A stretch of DNA of 64,000 bases from Gordonia sp. SL306 (GCF_026625785.1 NZ_CP113063.1:4526001-4590000), one strand, 5' to 3'. Positions 8,345 through 17,805 are shown, numbered from the stretch's first letter. Program-made: numbers and translations. Notes: generated from the sequence alone by a model not told the origin.

Positions 8345-10566
8345 ATGGCCCGAAATGCGTTGCGCATCTGTCCGCTGTGTGAGGCGACCTGCGGACTGAC
8401 CCTCACCGTCGACGACTCGCAGCGACGGGTCCTGACCGCACGGGGCGATCATGACGACGTCTTCAGTCATGGCTACATCTGCCCCAAAGGGGCGAGTCTG
8501 CCCGACCTCGACGACGATCCGGATCGTCTCGGGCAACCTCTGGTGCGCCGTGGCGGTGAGCTCGTCACCACCGGCTGGGATGAGGCGTTCGACGTGGTCG
8601 CCGACCGCCTCGGAGCGGTCATCGGCGATCACGGCGGGTCGTCGGTCGGCCTGTACCTCGGTAATCCGAATGCGCACACCGTCGCCGGGGCGCTCTACAC
8701 GCCGCTGCTGGCCAGGGCGCTCGGTACCCAACAGGTGTTCAGCGCGAGCACACTCGACCAGATGCCCAAACAGGTGGCCCTGGGGTATCTGTTCGGGAAC
8801 CCGTTCGCGTTCCCGGTGCCAGACCTGGATCGGACCGACCACCTGGTCGTCATCGGCGCGAACCCGGTGGTGTCCAACGGAAGCGTCACCACCGCCGCCG
8901 ACTTCCCGGGAAAACTCGCCGCATTGCGTCGTCGCGGCGGGCGGTTGACGGTGATCGATCCGGCTCGAACCCGCACCGCGAAACTCGCCGACACACACAT
9001 CGCGCCCCGCCCGGGGACCGACGCCGCCCTGCTGTTCGCGATGGTGCACACGTTGTTCGACGAGAACCTGGTGGCACCCGACCTCGGTGGGATCGCGCGT
9101 CATGTGACCGGGGTCGACGGGCCGCGGACGAGTTCGCCCCCGAACGCGTCGCCGGATACTGTGACGTCCCCGCCGCGGATCTTCGCGAGCTGACCCGCGC
9201 GGTGGCAACCGCGTCGTCGGCGGCGGTGTACGGCCGGATGGGAACCACCACAGTCGAATTCGGGACCGTCGGCAGCTGGCTCATCGATGCGATCAACATC
9301 CTCACCGGCAATCTCGACGTACCCGGCGGCGTGATGTTCCCGACCGCCCCCACTGCACCGGCGCCACGTCCGCCACGCCCGGGCCGCACGTTCCGGACGG
9401 GACGCTGGCGGAGCCGGGTGTCCGGACACCCCGAGGTGGCGGGCGAACTACCGGCCGTGGCTCTCGCCGAGGAACTCGACACCCCAGGGGCCGGACAACT
9501 CGAAGCCCTGATCACGGTCGCCGGGAACCCGGTCCTGTCCGCGCCGAACGGGGAGCGTCTGGCGCGTGCCCTCGAGGGCGTCGACTTCATGCTGAGCATC
9601 GACCCGTACCTCAACGAGACCACCCGTCACGCCGACGTCATCCTGCCTCCGCCACCGCCGTCGCAGAGCCCTCACTTCGACTTCGTGCTCAACAATCTCG
9701 CCGTCCGGGCGACGGCCCGCTACTCGCCCCCGGTGTTCGAGTTGCCCGCCGGGCGGCCCGACGAGGCCGAGATCGTCTCCCGGATCGCGCTGGCAGTCAG
9801 TGGCGTCGGGGTGCACGCCGACCCGGGCCTGGTGGACGACCAGGCGATCACCGCAACGCTCTCGAAGGAGGTGTCGGATCAGCACTCGCCGGTGGCCGGC
9901 CGTCGGGTCGAGGAACTCGCCGACATGTTGCGCGACGGTCCGGGATACGAACGACGACTCGACATGATGCTGCGACTCGGCGCCTACGGGGACGCGTTCG
10001 GCTCCAGGGCCGACGGATTGACCCTCGACTCCCTCAGGGATGCCCCGCACGGCATCGACCTCGGTCCCATGAGGCCGCGGCTGCCCGGGGTACTGCGGAC
10101 CGAGTCGGGGAAGATCGAACTCGCCGCCGAGGATCTGATCGGCGACGTCGCACGGCTGCGTGCCGCGATCGATCGCGGGCCCGACGATCTCGTGCTCATC
10201 GGCCGACGCAATCTGCGCTCCAACAACAGCTGGATGCACAACCTGCCGGCACTGTCGGGAGGGACAAACCGCTGCACCCTGCACGTCCATCCGGACGACG
10301 CGGACCGTCTCGGGCTCGCCGACGTCGCGGTCATCCGCGGTCCCGGCGGCGAGCTCTGCGTCCCCGTCGAGATCACGACCGACATCCGTCCCGGTGTCGC
10401 GTCGTTGCCGCACGGATGGGGGCACGACATCGAGGGCACCAGACTCACCGTCGCAGCCTCGACGCCTGGCGTGAACGTGAACCGGCTCAACGACGGGACG
10501 GTGCTCGATCCGCTGTCGGGCACCGTGGTGCTCAACGGCCTGCCGGTTCAGATCATGCCGGGCTGA
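8345..10566 (+). pseudogene. Molybdopterin oxidoreductase, split by a frameshift near 9119
   Basis: The first frame (8345 to the TGA at 9191-9193) begins MARNALRICPLCEATCGL with a [4Fe-4S] motif: Cys9, 12, 16 and 46. After VTGVDG it degenerates into a serine/proline-rich tail. The adjacent frame picks up cleanly at 9121 with AADEFAPERVAGYCDVPAAD and runs to 10566 through the bis-MGD-binding and C-terminal molydopterin-dinucleotide domains (NLRSNNSWMHNLP; LPHGWGHD). The joined protein is ~740 residues, normal for the family. One base missing from the G run at 9119-9121 explains everything. It is either a real pseudogene or a homopolymer sequencing error. The substrate is not identifiable; it follows gdh with its own -10 box. 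Confidence 0.8.
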
Positions 10567-10585
10567 TCCGGCGACCGCGCTTGCG

Positions 10586-10618
10586 TAGGGTTGGACCCGC
10601 GGCGACGAGTCGCGGGTC
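10586..10618 (+). promoter_or_regulatory. Probable promoter and leader hairpin of thioesterase gene
   Basis: TAGGGT (10586-10591) is followed by a hairpin with stem GACCCGCG (10594-10601) and CGCGGGTC (10611-10618). The remaining leader carries GGGAAGGGAAG before GTG 10643. Confidence 0.4.
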
Positions 10619-10642
10619 GACGACGTCTGGGAAGGGAAGCGC

Positions 10643-11104
10643 GTGCTCTACGAGGACGAAGGAACGAGGACCGACGCCGGATATCTGGTCAAGGTGCCCG
10701 TCCGCTGGTCTGACATGGATGTCTTCGCCCACATCAACCATGCCCGGATGGTGACCCTCCTCGAGGAGGCACGGATTCCGTGGCTCTTCTACGACGGACG
10801 GCCCACCGCCTCGCTGCGAGAAGGGTGCGTGGTGGCCGACCTGCACGTGAAGTACCGGGAGCAGGTGCGCCACGACGAGGGGCCGATCGAGGTGACCATG
10901 TTCGTCGAGCAGCTGCGCGCGGTGGACTTCACGGTCGGCTATGAGGTCCGGCCGAAGGGGGCCGACCCGGCGAGCAAGCCGGCGGTCACCGCCACCACCC
11001 AGCTCGTCGCGTTCGACGTCGATGCGCAGCGTCTGCGACGACTCACAGCAGAGGAGAAGGGGTTCCTCGCGTCCTTCCGCCGTGCGGACCCGGAGGTCCG
11101 GTGA
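10643..11104 (+). CDS. Hotdog-fold acyl-CoA thioesterase
   Basis: 153 residues with the 4-hydroxybenzoyl-CoA-thioesterase-like opening VRWSDMDVFAHINHARM, in which Asp26 and the following His-Ile-Asn-His helix are the catalytic and CoA-site pattern. It should hydrolyse an acyl-CoA in the cytosol; chain preference cannot be read. GTG 10643 has a strong purine-rich site (GGGAAGGGAAG) just upstream. Its stop overlaps the start of the next gene by four bases (GTGA), so the two are translationally coupled. Same position as Rv2475c relative to gdh. Confidence 0.85.
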   Translation: MLYEDEGTRTDAGYLVKVPVRWSDMDVFAHINHARMVTLLEEARIPWLFYDGRPTASLREGCVVADLHVKYREQVRHDEGPIEVTMFVEQLRAVDFTVGYEVRPKGADPASKPAVTATTQLVAFDVDAQRLRRLTAEEKGFLASFRRADPEVR

Positions 11105-11796
11105 CCGCGCCCGAACGCCACATCACGGTGACCGGGCCGGGTGACCGGGCCGATGCCGTCACATTCCTGGGACGCGCGGTCCGCCTCGACGACACGGCCG
11201 CCGTGCGGGTGGCCGCCCGCCCCGACGGTTTACTCGGATTCTGGGTCAACACCGGATTCGATGTCCTCGCAAGCAGATCCGTGTTCGGGACGATGCGACC
11301 CGACGACATCGTCGCGGACGCCGGGATGCTGCGCGCGGCACTGTCGGCGGCGGAGTCGGGGAGCGCGGTCGACCCCGGTTTCGGTCTGGACAGTGCCTGG
11401 CGCGGCGCGCTGCCCGCGAACTCCGGTTTCACCCAGCTCGATGACGTCCCGGCGCGTACCGTCGTCGAGTTGTCCCGTGGCGGTGCGCATCTCGCGCGGA
11501 CCGAGGGCAGCGCCCATGGTCCGGCGACCGGACTGCTCGACCAGGATGTGCTCGACGTGACGTCGCGCGACGGTGAACGGCGGGCCTCGGTCTCGATGAG
11601 ATCGCTCTTCGCCGTCACCGCGATGGGGTTCATCCGGGACGCCGACGGCCACGAGATCACCGAAACGTCACCGCTCGACCGTATCGCCGCCGACGAACCG
11701 GTTCGGATCCGTGTGTCGGGGGCCTGGATTCGGATAGATGCACGCTACGGATCGGTCTTCCAGCGCCGGGAGAAGATCGCGATGATGACCGTGTGA
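11101..11796 (+). CDS. Conserved hypothetical protein (Rv2474c-like position)
   Basis: 231 residues, GTG start overlapping the thioesterase stop by four bases, so almost certainly co-transcribed. I do not recognise a domain with confidence. The protein is soluble, with no signal peptide or membrane helix, and contains the runs VNTGFDVLASRSVFGTMRPDDIVADAGML and GFGLDSAWRGALPANSGF. The pairing with the thioesterase recalls Rv2475c-Rv2474c of M. tuberculosis. A role in acyl-CoA metabolism is only a guess from coupling. Confidence 0.75.
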   Translation: MTAPERHITVTGPGDRADAVTFLGRAVRLDDTAAVRVAARPDGLLGFWVNTGFDVLASRSVFGTMRPDDIVADAGMLRAALSAAESGSAVDPGFGLDSAWRGALPANSGFTQLDDVPARTVVELSRGGAHLARTEGSAHGPATGLLDQDVLDVTSRDGERRASVSMRSLFAVTAMGFIRDADGHEITETSPLDRIAADEPVRIRVSGAWIRIDARYGSVFQRREKIAMMTV

Positions 11797-11830
11797 GGAC
11801 GCCCGTCCCACGGTGTTCCCCGGAAGGCGC

Positions 11831-13978
11831 TCAGACCAGCCAGGCAGCCGAGTTTGGCGCGAGCTGACCGTCGATGAGTGGATAACTGGTCAGCAGGATC
11901 TCGCCGGGCGGGAGCGGGACCGGGACGTCGCCGGTGTTGAGGGCGCAGGTCAGGTGCCCGACCGACCGGCGGAAGGCCAGGCAGCCGTCCGGCGCGCCGT
12001 ACCACTCCACCGTGTCACCCTCGAATTCCGGTCGTTCATACCGCATCTCGATCGCCTGCCGATACAGCGAGAGCGTCGAACCGATGTCCTCGAGCTGTGC
12101 CTCGACGGTGAACCGCGTCCATGATGCGGGCATCGGCAGCCACGTGTCCGGATTGCTGCTGAACCCGAACGGCGGCTCGACACCCTCCCAGGGCAGCGGA
12201 ACCCGGCACGCGTCGCGGCCACGCTCGGTGTGCCCGGAGCGCTCCCACACCGGGTCCTGGAGGGCGCCGTCGGGCAGGTCGGCGTTCGGCAGTCCGAGTT
12301 CGGCGCCGTTGTAGATGAACACCGTTCCCGGCAGTGCGAGTTCGACGAGCAGCATGGCGCGCGCCCTCAGGATGCCCAGATCGATGTCGGTGTCGGATGA
12401 CTCGACATCGACATCGGCGGGGTCGGCACCGGCGGGCGTGGCCGCGATACGTCCGTAGCGGCTGACCTCACGGTCCACGTCGTGGTTGGACAGGGTCCAG
12501 GTGGGCACCCCGGACACCGACAGCACTGCCTCCAGCGAGTTCTCGATCGCGTCCCGGATCGATTCCGTGTCGAACGTCGCCTTGGCGAGGCGGAAGTTGA
12601 AACCGAGGTGCAACTCGTCGGGCCTCAGGTATTCGGCGAATCGTTCGTTGTCGTCGACCCAGATCTCACCGACGTTGGCCGCGCCCGGATACTCGTCGAG
12701 CACCTTGCGGATCTTGCGATGGATGTCGTGCACCGCATAGTTGTTGAACCGCGGATCGTCGTCGTCGTTCTGCAGCAGACCCGCCGACTCGAGATCCATG
12801 TCGGGTAGGTCGGCAGGCTTCGCCATGCCGTGCGCGACGTCGATGCGGAAACCGTCCACCCCGCGGTCGAGCCAGAAACGCAGGGTCTTCTCCAGATCGT
12901 CGAAGACCTCGGGGTTCTCCCAGTTCAGATCCGGTTGTTCGGCAGCGAAGATGTGCAGATACCACTGCCCCGGTGTGCCATCGGGATCCGGGACCCGCGT
13001 CCAGGCCGGACCACCGAAGATGCTCTGCCAGTTGTTCGGCGGCTCGTCGCCGTCATCGCCTCGTCCGTCGCGGAAGATGTACCGCGCCCGCTCGCTGCTG
13101 CCGGGTTCGGCCGCCAGCGCCTCGACGAACCATGGGTGCTGATCGCTGGTGTGGTTGGGGACGAGGTCCATCGTGACGCGGATCGACCGCTCATGGGCCT
13201 CGGCGATCAGCTCGTCGAACCGCGCGAGATCGCCGAAGATCGGATCGATGTCGCGTGGATCGGAGACGTCGTAGCCGTGATCGGCCATGGGGGAGCGCAT
13301 GATCGGACTCAGCCACAGCGCGTCCACCCCGAGGAGTTCGAGGTAGCCGAGCTTGTCGATCACACCGGCGAGGTCGCCGACGCCATCGCCGTCCAGATCG
13401 GAGAACGAGCGCGGATAGATCTGGTAGAAGATCGCGGCCTTCCACCAGGTGTCGTCATCGGGATCGAGTTGCGTCGCAGCGCTTGCGGGGACCACGGCAT
13501 CGTCGGCATCGACAGTCTGGTCGTCGGCGGCGATGTCGTCGGTCGGGTCGTCGTTGTCCTCGGTCGCCTCGATGTCGGTGGCAACTGCGTCGTCGGTGTC
13601 GTCGTCCGCGTGGTCGACCTCAACGGCCTCAACGGTTTCGGCGGTCTGCTCGTCGTCGCCTGCGGCCTCGATCTCCGAGTCGTCGATGGCTTCGTCGGCG
13701 CTCCCAGCGACGTCCGCGTCCGGAGTTCCGGTCTCGTCGGTCTCGCCGGCACCCTCGGTCTCGGTGGGACCGGGATCTGTACGCGCAGAGTCGACCGTGT
13801 CGTCCGCCGGTTCCTTGCCCACGCCCTCAGCAGCGTCTTCGTCTGTGCTGTCCGTGGCCGCGGCCTCCTCGGAGGTCACGTCGTTCCCGTCGGCATCGGT
13901 GACCACCGCGTCGGGCGCGGCATCGGGATCCGGTTCGGCGGGGACAGCGTTCGATGTCTCGTCGCTCACCGTCGTCAT
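11831..13978 (-). CDS. aglA: GH13 alpha-glucosidase with long acidic N-terminal extension
   Basis: 715 residues. The catalytic part starts near residue 177 (WWKAAIFYQIYPRSF) and has the GH13 regions: DLVPNHTS, nucleophile Asp in GFRIDVAHG, acid/base Glu in VGEIWVD and the third acid in LSNHDVDRE. It should hydrolyse alpha-1,4 or alpha-1,6 glucosides such as maltose, isomaltose or trehalose-type sugars. Residues 1-176 are unlike the family: 63 Asp/Glu and only two Lys/Arg, rich in Ala/Thr/Val, no signal peptide, presumably disordered. Rv2471 is ~546 residues, close to the core alone. A GGTAGGG ribosome-binding site precedes ATG 13978, which supports the long form. Convergent with the previous gene; glbO lies upstream. 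Confidence 0.9.
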   Translation of the reverse strand: MTTVSDETSNAVPAEPDPDAAPDAVVTDADGNDVTSEEAAATDSTDEDAAEGVGKEPADDTVDSARTDPGPTETEGAGETDETGTPDADVAGSADEAIDDSEIEAAGDDEQTAETVEAVEVDHADDDTDDAVATDIEATEDNDDPTDDIAADDQTVDADDAVVPASAATQLDPDDDTWWKAAIFYQIYPRSFSDLDGDGVGDLAGVIDKLGYLELLGVDALWLSPIMRSPMADHGYDVSDPRDIDPIFGDLARFDELIAEAHERSIRVTMDLVPNHTSDQHPWFVEALAAEPGSSERARYIFRDGRGDDGDEPPNNWQSIFGGPAWTRVPDPDGTPGQWYLHIFAAEQPDLNWENPEVFDDLEKTLRFWLDRGVDGFRIDVAHGMAKPADLPDMDLESAGLLQNDDDDPRFNNYAVHDIHRKIRKVLDEYPGAANVGEIWVDDNERFAEYLRPDELHLGFNFRLAKATFDTESIRDAIENSLEAVLSVSGVPTWTLSNHDVDREVSRYGRIAATPAGADPADVDVESSDTDIDLGILRARAMLLVELALPGTVFIYNGAELGLPNADLPDGALQDPVWERSGHTERGRDACRVPLPWEGVEPPFGFSSNPDTWLPMPASWTRFTVEAQLEDIGSTLSLYRQAIEMRYERPEFEGDTVEWYGAPDGCLAFRRSVGHLTCALNTGDVPVPLPPGEILLTSYPLIDGQLAPNSAAWLV

Positions 13979-14048
13979 TGTGCCCTACCTGTGTTTTCGG
14001 TGAGAACTACAGGTCATCTCGGCGCGTCGAAACGGACGTGTCGGCGTG

Positions 14049-14489
14049 TCAGACGGGCGAATTCATCATCGATTGCGCTGCCATCTCCATGTAGTCGACC
14101 AGTGCCTGCCGGTGCGGGTCATCGAGGGTCTGAGCGTCGATCGACCCGATCGCGGTGTGCATGCAGCGCAGCCATGCATCGCGTTCGATGGGACCGATGC
14201 GGAACGGGTGGTGGCGCATGCGCAACCGTGGATGGCCACGTTCCTCCGAATACGTGCGGGGCCCGCCCCAGTACTGCTCGAGGAACATCCGCAGACGTCG
14301 TTCCGCGGGTCCGAGGTCCTCCTCGGGGTAGAGCGGCCGTAACACCTCATCGGCGGCGACCTCCTCGTAGAACCGCGCGGTGAGCTTGTGAAACGTCTCC
14401 GCGCCGCCCACCTCGTCGTAAAAGGTTCGCTGCGTGGAAGGGTTGCTGGGCTCTATGCCGCCGGGGACCTCGGTACTCACGGCCTCCAT
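14049..14489 (-). CDS. glbO: Truncated haemoglobin, group II (GlbO)
   Basis: 146 residues from ATG 14489. Key positions of trHbO are visible: Tyr41 (B10) in ARFYEEV, Tyr54 (CD1) in RPLYPEED, proximal His93 (F8) in RLRMRHHPF and Trp106 (G8) in ERDAWLRCM. The protein binds O2/NO at haem and in mycobacteria is membrane-associated and linked to respiration and NO protection. The start is uncertain: GTG at 14480 (VSTEVPGG) and longer in-frame extensions are possible, and no ideal ribosome-binding site precedes any. It lies upstream of and in the same direction as aglA, as in Rv2470-Rv2471. Confidence 0.9.
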   Translation of the reverse strand: MEAVSTEVPGGIEPSNPSTQRTFYDEVGGAETFHKLTARFYEEVAADEVLRPLYPEEDLGPAERRLRMFLEQYWGGPRTYSEERGHPRLRMRHHPFRIGPIERDAWLRCMHTAIGSIDAQTLDDPHRQALVDYMEMAAQSMMNSPV

Positions 14490-14649
14490 TGTCCTGACCG
14501 CGGGCGCAGGCCTCAACCGCCCGTGCTCCGCGGGTGATCGGGTCACCGGCTGTTCACCGAGGCGACCTGCGGTGACACGCACAATTGTCGTGCAATAGTC
14601 CGTGTTCCATGGTCAACTTGACCTCGTCGTGTTGAGGTGGGAGACACAT

Positions 14650-15297
14650 ATGACGAGCAGGAGCGCAGCAAAGACGGTATCGGCCGACGGCGGCCGGGCG
14701 CGCATCACTGCGCTCACCACGCTCCCAGGCGGCCGCGCGCACGAGTCCGTTGGCGCCTGTCCGTCGCGTTCGGCATTGCTCTGGGGTCGTCGCCGGGTGC
14801 TGTTGCTCAACGCCACCTATGAGCCGCTGACCGCCATCTCTCTGCGACGGGCCATCGTCCTGGTCCTGCGTGAGCGCGCCGACGTCGTGCACGCCGACGA
14901 CGGCGGACTCGCCGTGCATTCGGCCGACATGTCGGTTCCGGTGCCCTCGGTCATCCGGTTGCGGTCGTTCGTCAAGGTGCCGTATCGCGCCGTGGTGCCG
15001 CTGACGCGGGCCGCGCTGATGCACCGCGACCGTTTTCGCTGCGGGTACTGCTCCGCCAAGGCGACCACCATCGATCATGTGTTGCCACGGAGTCGGGGCG
15101 GTGCCCACTCGTGGGAGAACTGCGTCGCCTGTTGCGCGAGCTGCAACCACCGCAAGGCCGATCGGCTCCTGAGCGAGCTGGGCTGGTCGCTGCGTGTCCA
15201 GCCGGGGGTCCCGAAGGGGCGTCATTGGCGTTTGCTGGCCACGGTCAAGGAGATCGATCCGGCGTGGGCGCAGTACATCGACGCCGGGGCCGCCTGA
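14650..15297 (+). CDS. HNH endonuclease family protein
   Basis: 215 residues from ATG 14650, which follows GGTGGGAG at 14636-14643. The C-terminal half is an HNH nuclease module: CGYC (131-134), IDHVLPRSRGG with Asp142-His143, ENCVACCASCNHRKADR with Asn157 and His167, the CxxC pairs forming the zinc clamp. The N-terminal half (LLLNATYEPLTAISLRRAIVLVL) is the conserved partner region of this chromosomal HNH family. These proteins are widespread in actinobacteria (Rv2469c), without a mobile-element context; function is unproven, DNA repair or processing being the usual guess. It diverges from glbO. Confidence 0.88.
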   Translation: MTSRSAAKTVSADGGRARITALTTLPGGRAHESVGACPSRSALLWGRRRVLLLNATYEPLTAISLRRAIVLVLRERADVVHADDGGLAVHSADMSVPVPSVIRLRSFVKVPYRAVVPLTRAALMHRDRFRCGYCSAKATTIDHVLPRSRGGAHSWENCVACCASCNHRKADRLLSELGWSLRVQPGVPKGRHWRLLATVKEIDPAWAQYIDAGAA

Positions 15298-15383
15298 TCC
15301 GGCCAGGAATCGGATGGTGGATCGGCGAAATCGTGTCTACGACGCACTGTAGGGGTCAGCGCCCGAGTGCCGCGTGCGTCGGC

Positions 15384-15389
15384 TAGATT
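15384..15389 (+). promoter_or_regulatory. -10 box upstream of the 82-residue membrane protein
   Basis: TAGATT lies 66 bases before ATG 15456, in the 158-bp gap after the HNH gene. No clear -35 is visible. Confidence 0.35.
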
Positions 15390-15455
15390 GATCACAATGA
15401 CCTGTACTTCGGATGTTCCGCAGGTCACCGCAGTGCAACCGATCGAAAGGGTGAC

Positions 15456-15704
15456 ATGGACAACCTGATCGTCGCCATCGGAGTGCCTGTCACGATCATC
15501 TGTGTGGTCCTTGTCGTGGCATGTGTCATCGCGATGGCGTTCACGTTCAACACGAAGTATCCGAAGGTGTCGCTGTACACCCTCGATCAGCAGTGGGATC
15601 GCGCCCCACTGCTCTTCAGCGCCACGGGCATAGAGCCGATGACGCTGGCACATCATGCGGAATCGACCGATGTGGACGGAGGCTCGGCCAGTGGCAAGTG
15701 GTGA
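15456..15704 (+). CDS. Small single-pass membrane protein
   Basis: 82 residues: one N-terminal membrane helix (LIVAIGVPVTIICVVLVVACVIAMAF, ~4-29) and a ~50-residue cytosolic or periplasmic tail with YPKVSLYTLDQQWDRAPLLFSATGIEP. ATG 15456 follows GAAAGGGTG. The next gene begins inside its last codons, so they are co-expressed. Gene order (HNH, this, DUF5130-like, then pepN further on) matches the mycobacterial Rv2469c-Rv2468A-Rv2468c neighbourhood. From memory, M. smegmatis proteins encoded near there are accessory subunits (CtaI/CtaJ) of the aa3 oxidase supercomplex; I cannot confirm the identity. Confidence 0.7.
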   Translation: MDNLIVAIGVPVTIICVVLVVACVIAMAFTFNTKYPKVSLYTLDQQWDRAPLLFSATGIEPMTLAHHAESTDVDGGSASGKW

Positions 15705-16188
15705 GGTAGCAACAGGTCGTCACGCCGAGGTCGAGGCGACATCGGCGGCCGGGAGTGCACTGCCGGTCGGCACGGTCATCACCAACAGTGGACGCGTCTC
15801 GGCGACGCGGTTCCCGGGTCAGGCGCCCACCACGCCGCCGTTCACCCGTGAGGAACTGATCGGGCTCGACGACGCGCTCAAGAGCGCCAGCGAGAAGGCC
15901 CTCGTCCGGTTCTCGGTCTACATCGGTGAGCTCGGTGCGGACGCCGTCGCGGATGCTCGCGCGGTACTGCTCCGCTCTCCGGAGCCCGCCAACGGCGCGC
16001 TGATCGCAGTGTCCCCGAATGCCCACGAGGTCGTGGTGGTCTCGGGTGTCGCCGTCGCCGACCGGGTCAACGATCGCGTCGCCCAGCTCGGTGTGACCGC
16101 GGCCGTGACGAGTTTCCGTCAGGGTGACCTGATCGACGGATTGATCGCGGCGCTGCGGGTGATGTCGACCGCTGCCGCCGTCTCCTGA
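15691..16188 (+). CDS. DUF5130-like protein, Rv2468c family
   Basis: 165 residues from GTG 15691, chosen because GGAGG (15678-15682) sits eight bases upstream; ATG 15670 is an in-frame alternative. The start overlaps the previous gene by 14 bases. The central part (FTREELIGLDDALKSASEKALVRFSVYIGELG through [21 protein letters not shown]) resembles the TPM/DUF5130 fold of short alpha/beta domains, with no signal peptide or membrane helix. Its function is not established. Coupling to the small membrane protein suggests a common complex. A very strong hairpin follows at 16241. Confidence 0.75.
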   Translation: MASGEVATGRHAEVEATSAAGSALPVGTVITNSGRVSATRFPGQAPTTPPFTREELIGLDDALKSASEKALVRFSVYIGELGADAVADARAVLLRSPEPANGALIAVSPNAHEVVVVSGVAVADRVNDRVAQLGVTAAVTSFRQGDLIDGLIAALRVMSTAAAVS

Positions 16189-16240
16189 CGGGCGGTACCG
16201 GAGCCTGCTGAGGGCGTACCTCACAATCCAGACAATCCAA

Positions 16241-16276
16241 CTGACGGCCGCTCACCCCCGGGTGAGCGGCCGTCAG
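16241..16276. terminator. Perfect 17-bp hairpin between convergent genes
   Basis: Arms 16241-16257 and 16260-16276 are exact reverse complements with a two-base centre, followed on the + strand by TCTTTCT. It separates the DUF5130-like gene from the converging dctA and can serve both. Confidence 0.8.
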
Positions 16277-16297
16277 TCTTTCTGTCGGTGTCCGCGG

Positions 16298-17734
16298 TCA
16301 GTGATCGGTCAGTACGCGATCCGACCGTGGTGATGTCCGCTCCGCGTCCTCGCCCGAGCGGCGGACCACCGGTTCGTCGTCGACCATGTCCGACTCGTTG
16401 AACGGTGCGCCGCCGCTGAGGACGGTGTCGACCCTGCCCTTGTCGACGGTCCCCGTCCACGAGCCGACCAGCAGCGTCGCGACCGCGTTGCCGGAGAAGT
16501 TGGTCACCGCGCGGGCCTCGGACATGAACCGGTCGATCCCGACGATGAGTCCCACGCCGTCGAGCATCTCGGGTCGATGGGCCTGCAACCCGCCGGCCAG
16601 GGTGGCCAACCCCGCGCCGCTGACGCCTGCTGCGCCCTTCGACGCGATGATCATGAATGCCAGCAGACCGATCTGTTCGCCGATCGACAGCGGGTCGCCC
16701 ATCGCATCGGCGATGAAGATCGAGGCCATCGTGAGATAGATGGCCGTCCCGTCGAGGTTGAACGAATATCCGGTGGGCACCACCACGCCCACGGTGGTCT
16801 TCTCCACGCCCAGGTGTTCCATCTTCGCGATCAGGCGCGGGAGGGCGGACTCCGACGACGAGGTGGCGAAGATCAGCAGGTACTCACGGGCGAGGTAGCG
16901 GACCAACCGGAAGATGGACACGCTCGCCACGGTCCGCAGCAGGACGCCGAGGACACCGAACACGAACACCACGCAGGTGAGGTAGAACGCCAGCATCAGG
17001 ATCAGCAGTTGCTGGACCGCGGCCCACCCCGTCTGGCCGACGACGTTGGCGATCGCGCCGAATGCGCCGATCGGGGCCACCCACAGGATCATCGACAAGA
17101 CCTTGAAGACGAGTTTCTGGAAGTACGACACCGCGGTCAGGATCGGCTCGCCGGTGCGGCCCATGGCCTGGATCGCGAATCCCACGAGCAGGGCGACGAA
17201 CAGCGCCTGCAACACATTGCCCTCCGTCAGCGCGGACACCATCGAGGTGGGGATGATGCCCTCGACGAAGTCGAGCGTCCCACCGGATTCATGTGCCTCC
17301 GCCGCGAGTTCGGCGCCCTTGCCCGCGGCCGTCGTGATGTTGAGACCTTCGCCGGGCTTGATCAGGTTGCCGACGACGAGGCCGATCGCCAGCGCGACGG
17401 TCGACATCACCAGGAAGTACACGAATGCGAGTCCGCCGACCTTACCGACGGTCGCCGCCTTCCGTACCGACCCGATGCCGAGGACGATGGTGCAGAAGAT
17501 CACCGGCGCGATCATCATCTTGATCAGGCTCACGAACATGGTGCCCAGGAACGCGAGATCCTTGCCGGCCTGCGGCGCGACGAGGCCGACGACGACACCG
17601 GCCACCACCGCGACGATCACGGCGATGTAGAGCCAATGCGTGCGATCGCGCTTCTTGACCGCGGGCAGATCAGTGGTGGACACCGGAGGAGCGGGCTCGT
17701 CGCCCGGCTCGTTCGGTCGTGATCGCAGATTCAT
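16298..17734 (-). CDS. dctA: C4-dicarboxylate/cation symporter, DctA type (DAACS family)
   Basis: 478 residues, typical for the family, with about eight membrane helices and re-entrant loops. Diagnostic motifs are the serine-rich loop FATSSSESALPRL, the substrate/cation site VVVPTGYSFNLDGTAIYLTMA and KGAAGVSGAGLATLA plus DRFMSEARAVTNFSGNAVAT. It should import succinate, fumarate, malate or glutamate with Na+ or H+. Charged tails lie at both ends. AGAGGAA precedes ATG 17734. It is divergent from a CitA/DcuS-type two-component system, with a palindrome and a CRP-like site between. In M. tuberculosis dctA lies next to rne instead, so the position differs. Confidence 0.9.
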   Translation of the reverse strand: MNLRSRPNEPGDEPAPPVSTTDLPAVKKRDRTHWLYIAVIVAVVAGVVVGLVAPQAGKDLAFLGTMFVSLIKMMIAPVIFCTIVLGIGSVRKAATVGKVGGLAFVYFLVMSTVALAIGLVVGNLIKPGEGLNITTAAGKGAELAAEAHESGGTLDFVEGIIPTSMVSALTEGNVLQALFVALLVGFAIQAMGRTGEPILTAVSYFQKLVFKVLSMILWVAPIGAFGAIANVVGQTGWAAVQQLLILMLAFYLTCVVFVFGVLGVLLRTVASVSIFRLVRYLAREYLLIFATSSSESALPRLIAKMEHLGVEKTTVGVVVPTGYSFNLDGTAIYLTMASIFIADAMGDPLSIGEQIGLLAFMIIASKGAAGVSGAGLATLAGGLQAHRPEMLDGVGLIVGIDRFMSEARAVTNFSGNAVATLLVGSWTGTVDKGRVDTVLSGGAPFNESDMVDDEPVVRRSGEDAERTSPRSDRVLTDH

Positions 17735-17805
17735 CGGATTCCTCTCGTCGTAGCCGCGTCATGGACCGCGCGGTCACCGTCCGTGTATGGATTGTGGGAT
17801 GAAAG

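Noticed and set aside
9202..10566. Second half of the molybdopterin oxidoreductase as an independent gene
   Set aside because: The protein continues in the same frame back to 9121 with conserved sequence and has no ribosome-binding site; it is the 3' part of a frameshifted gene.
12830..14383. Long plus-strand frame across the acidic part of aglA and glbO
   Set aside because: It crosses two well-supported minus-strand genes, and its Val/Gly-rich text is the complement of Asp/Ala codons.
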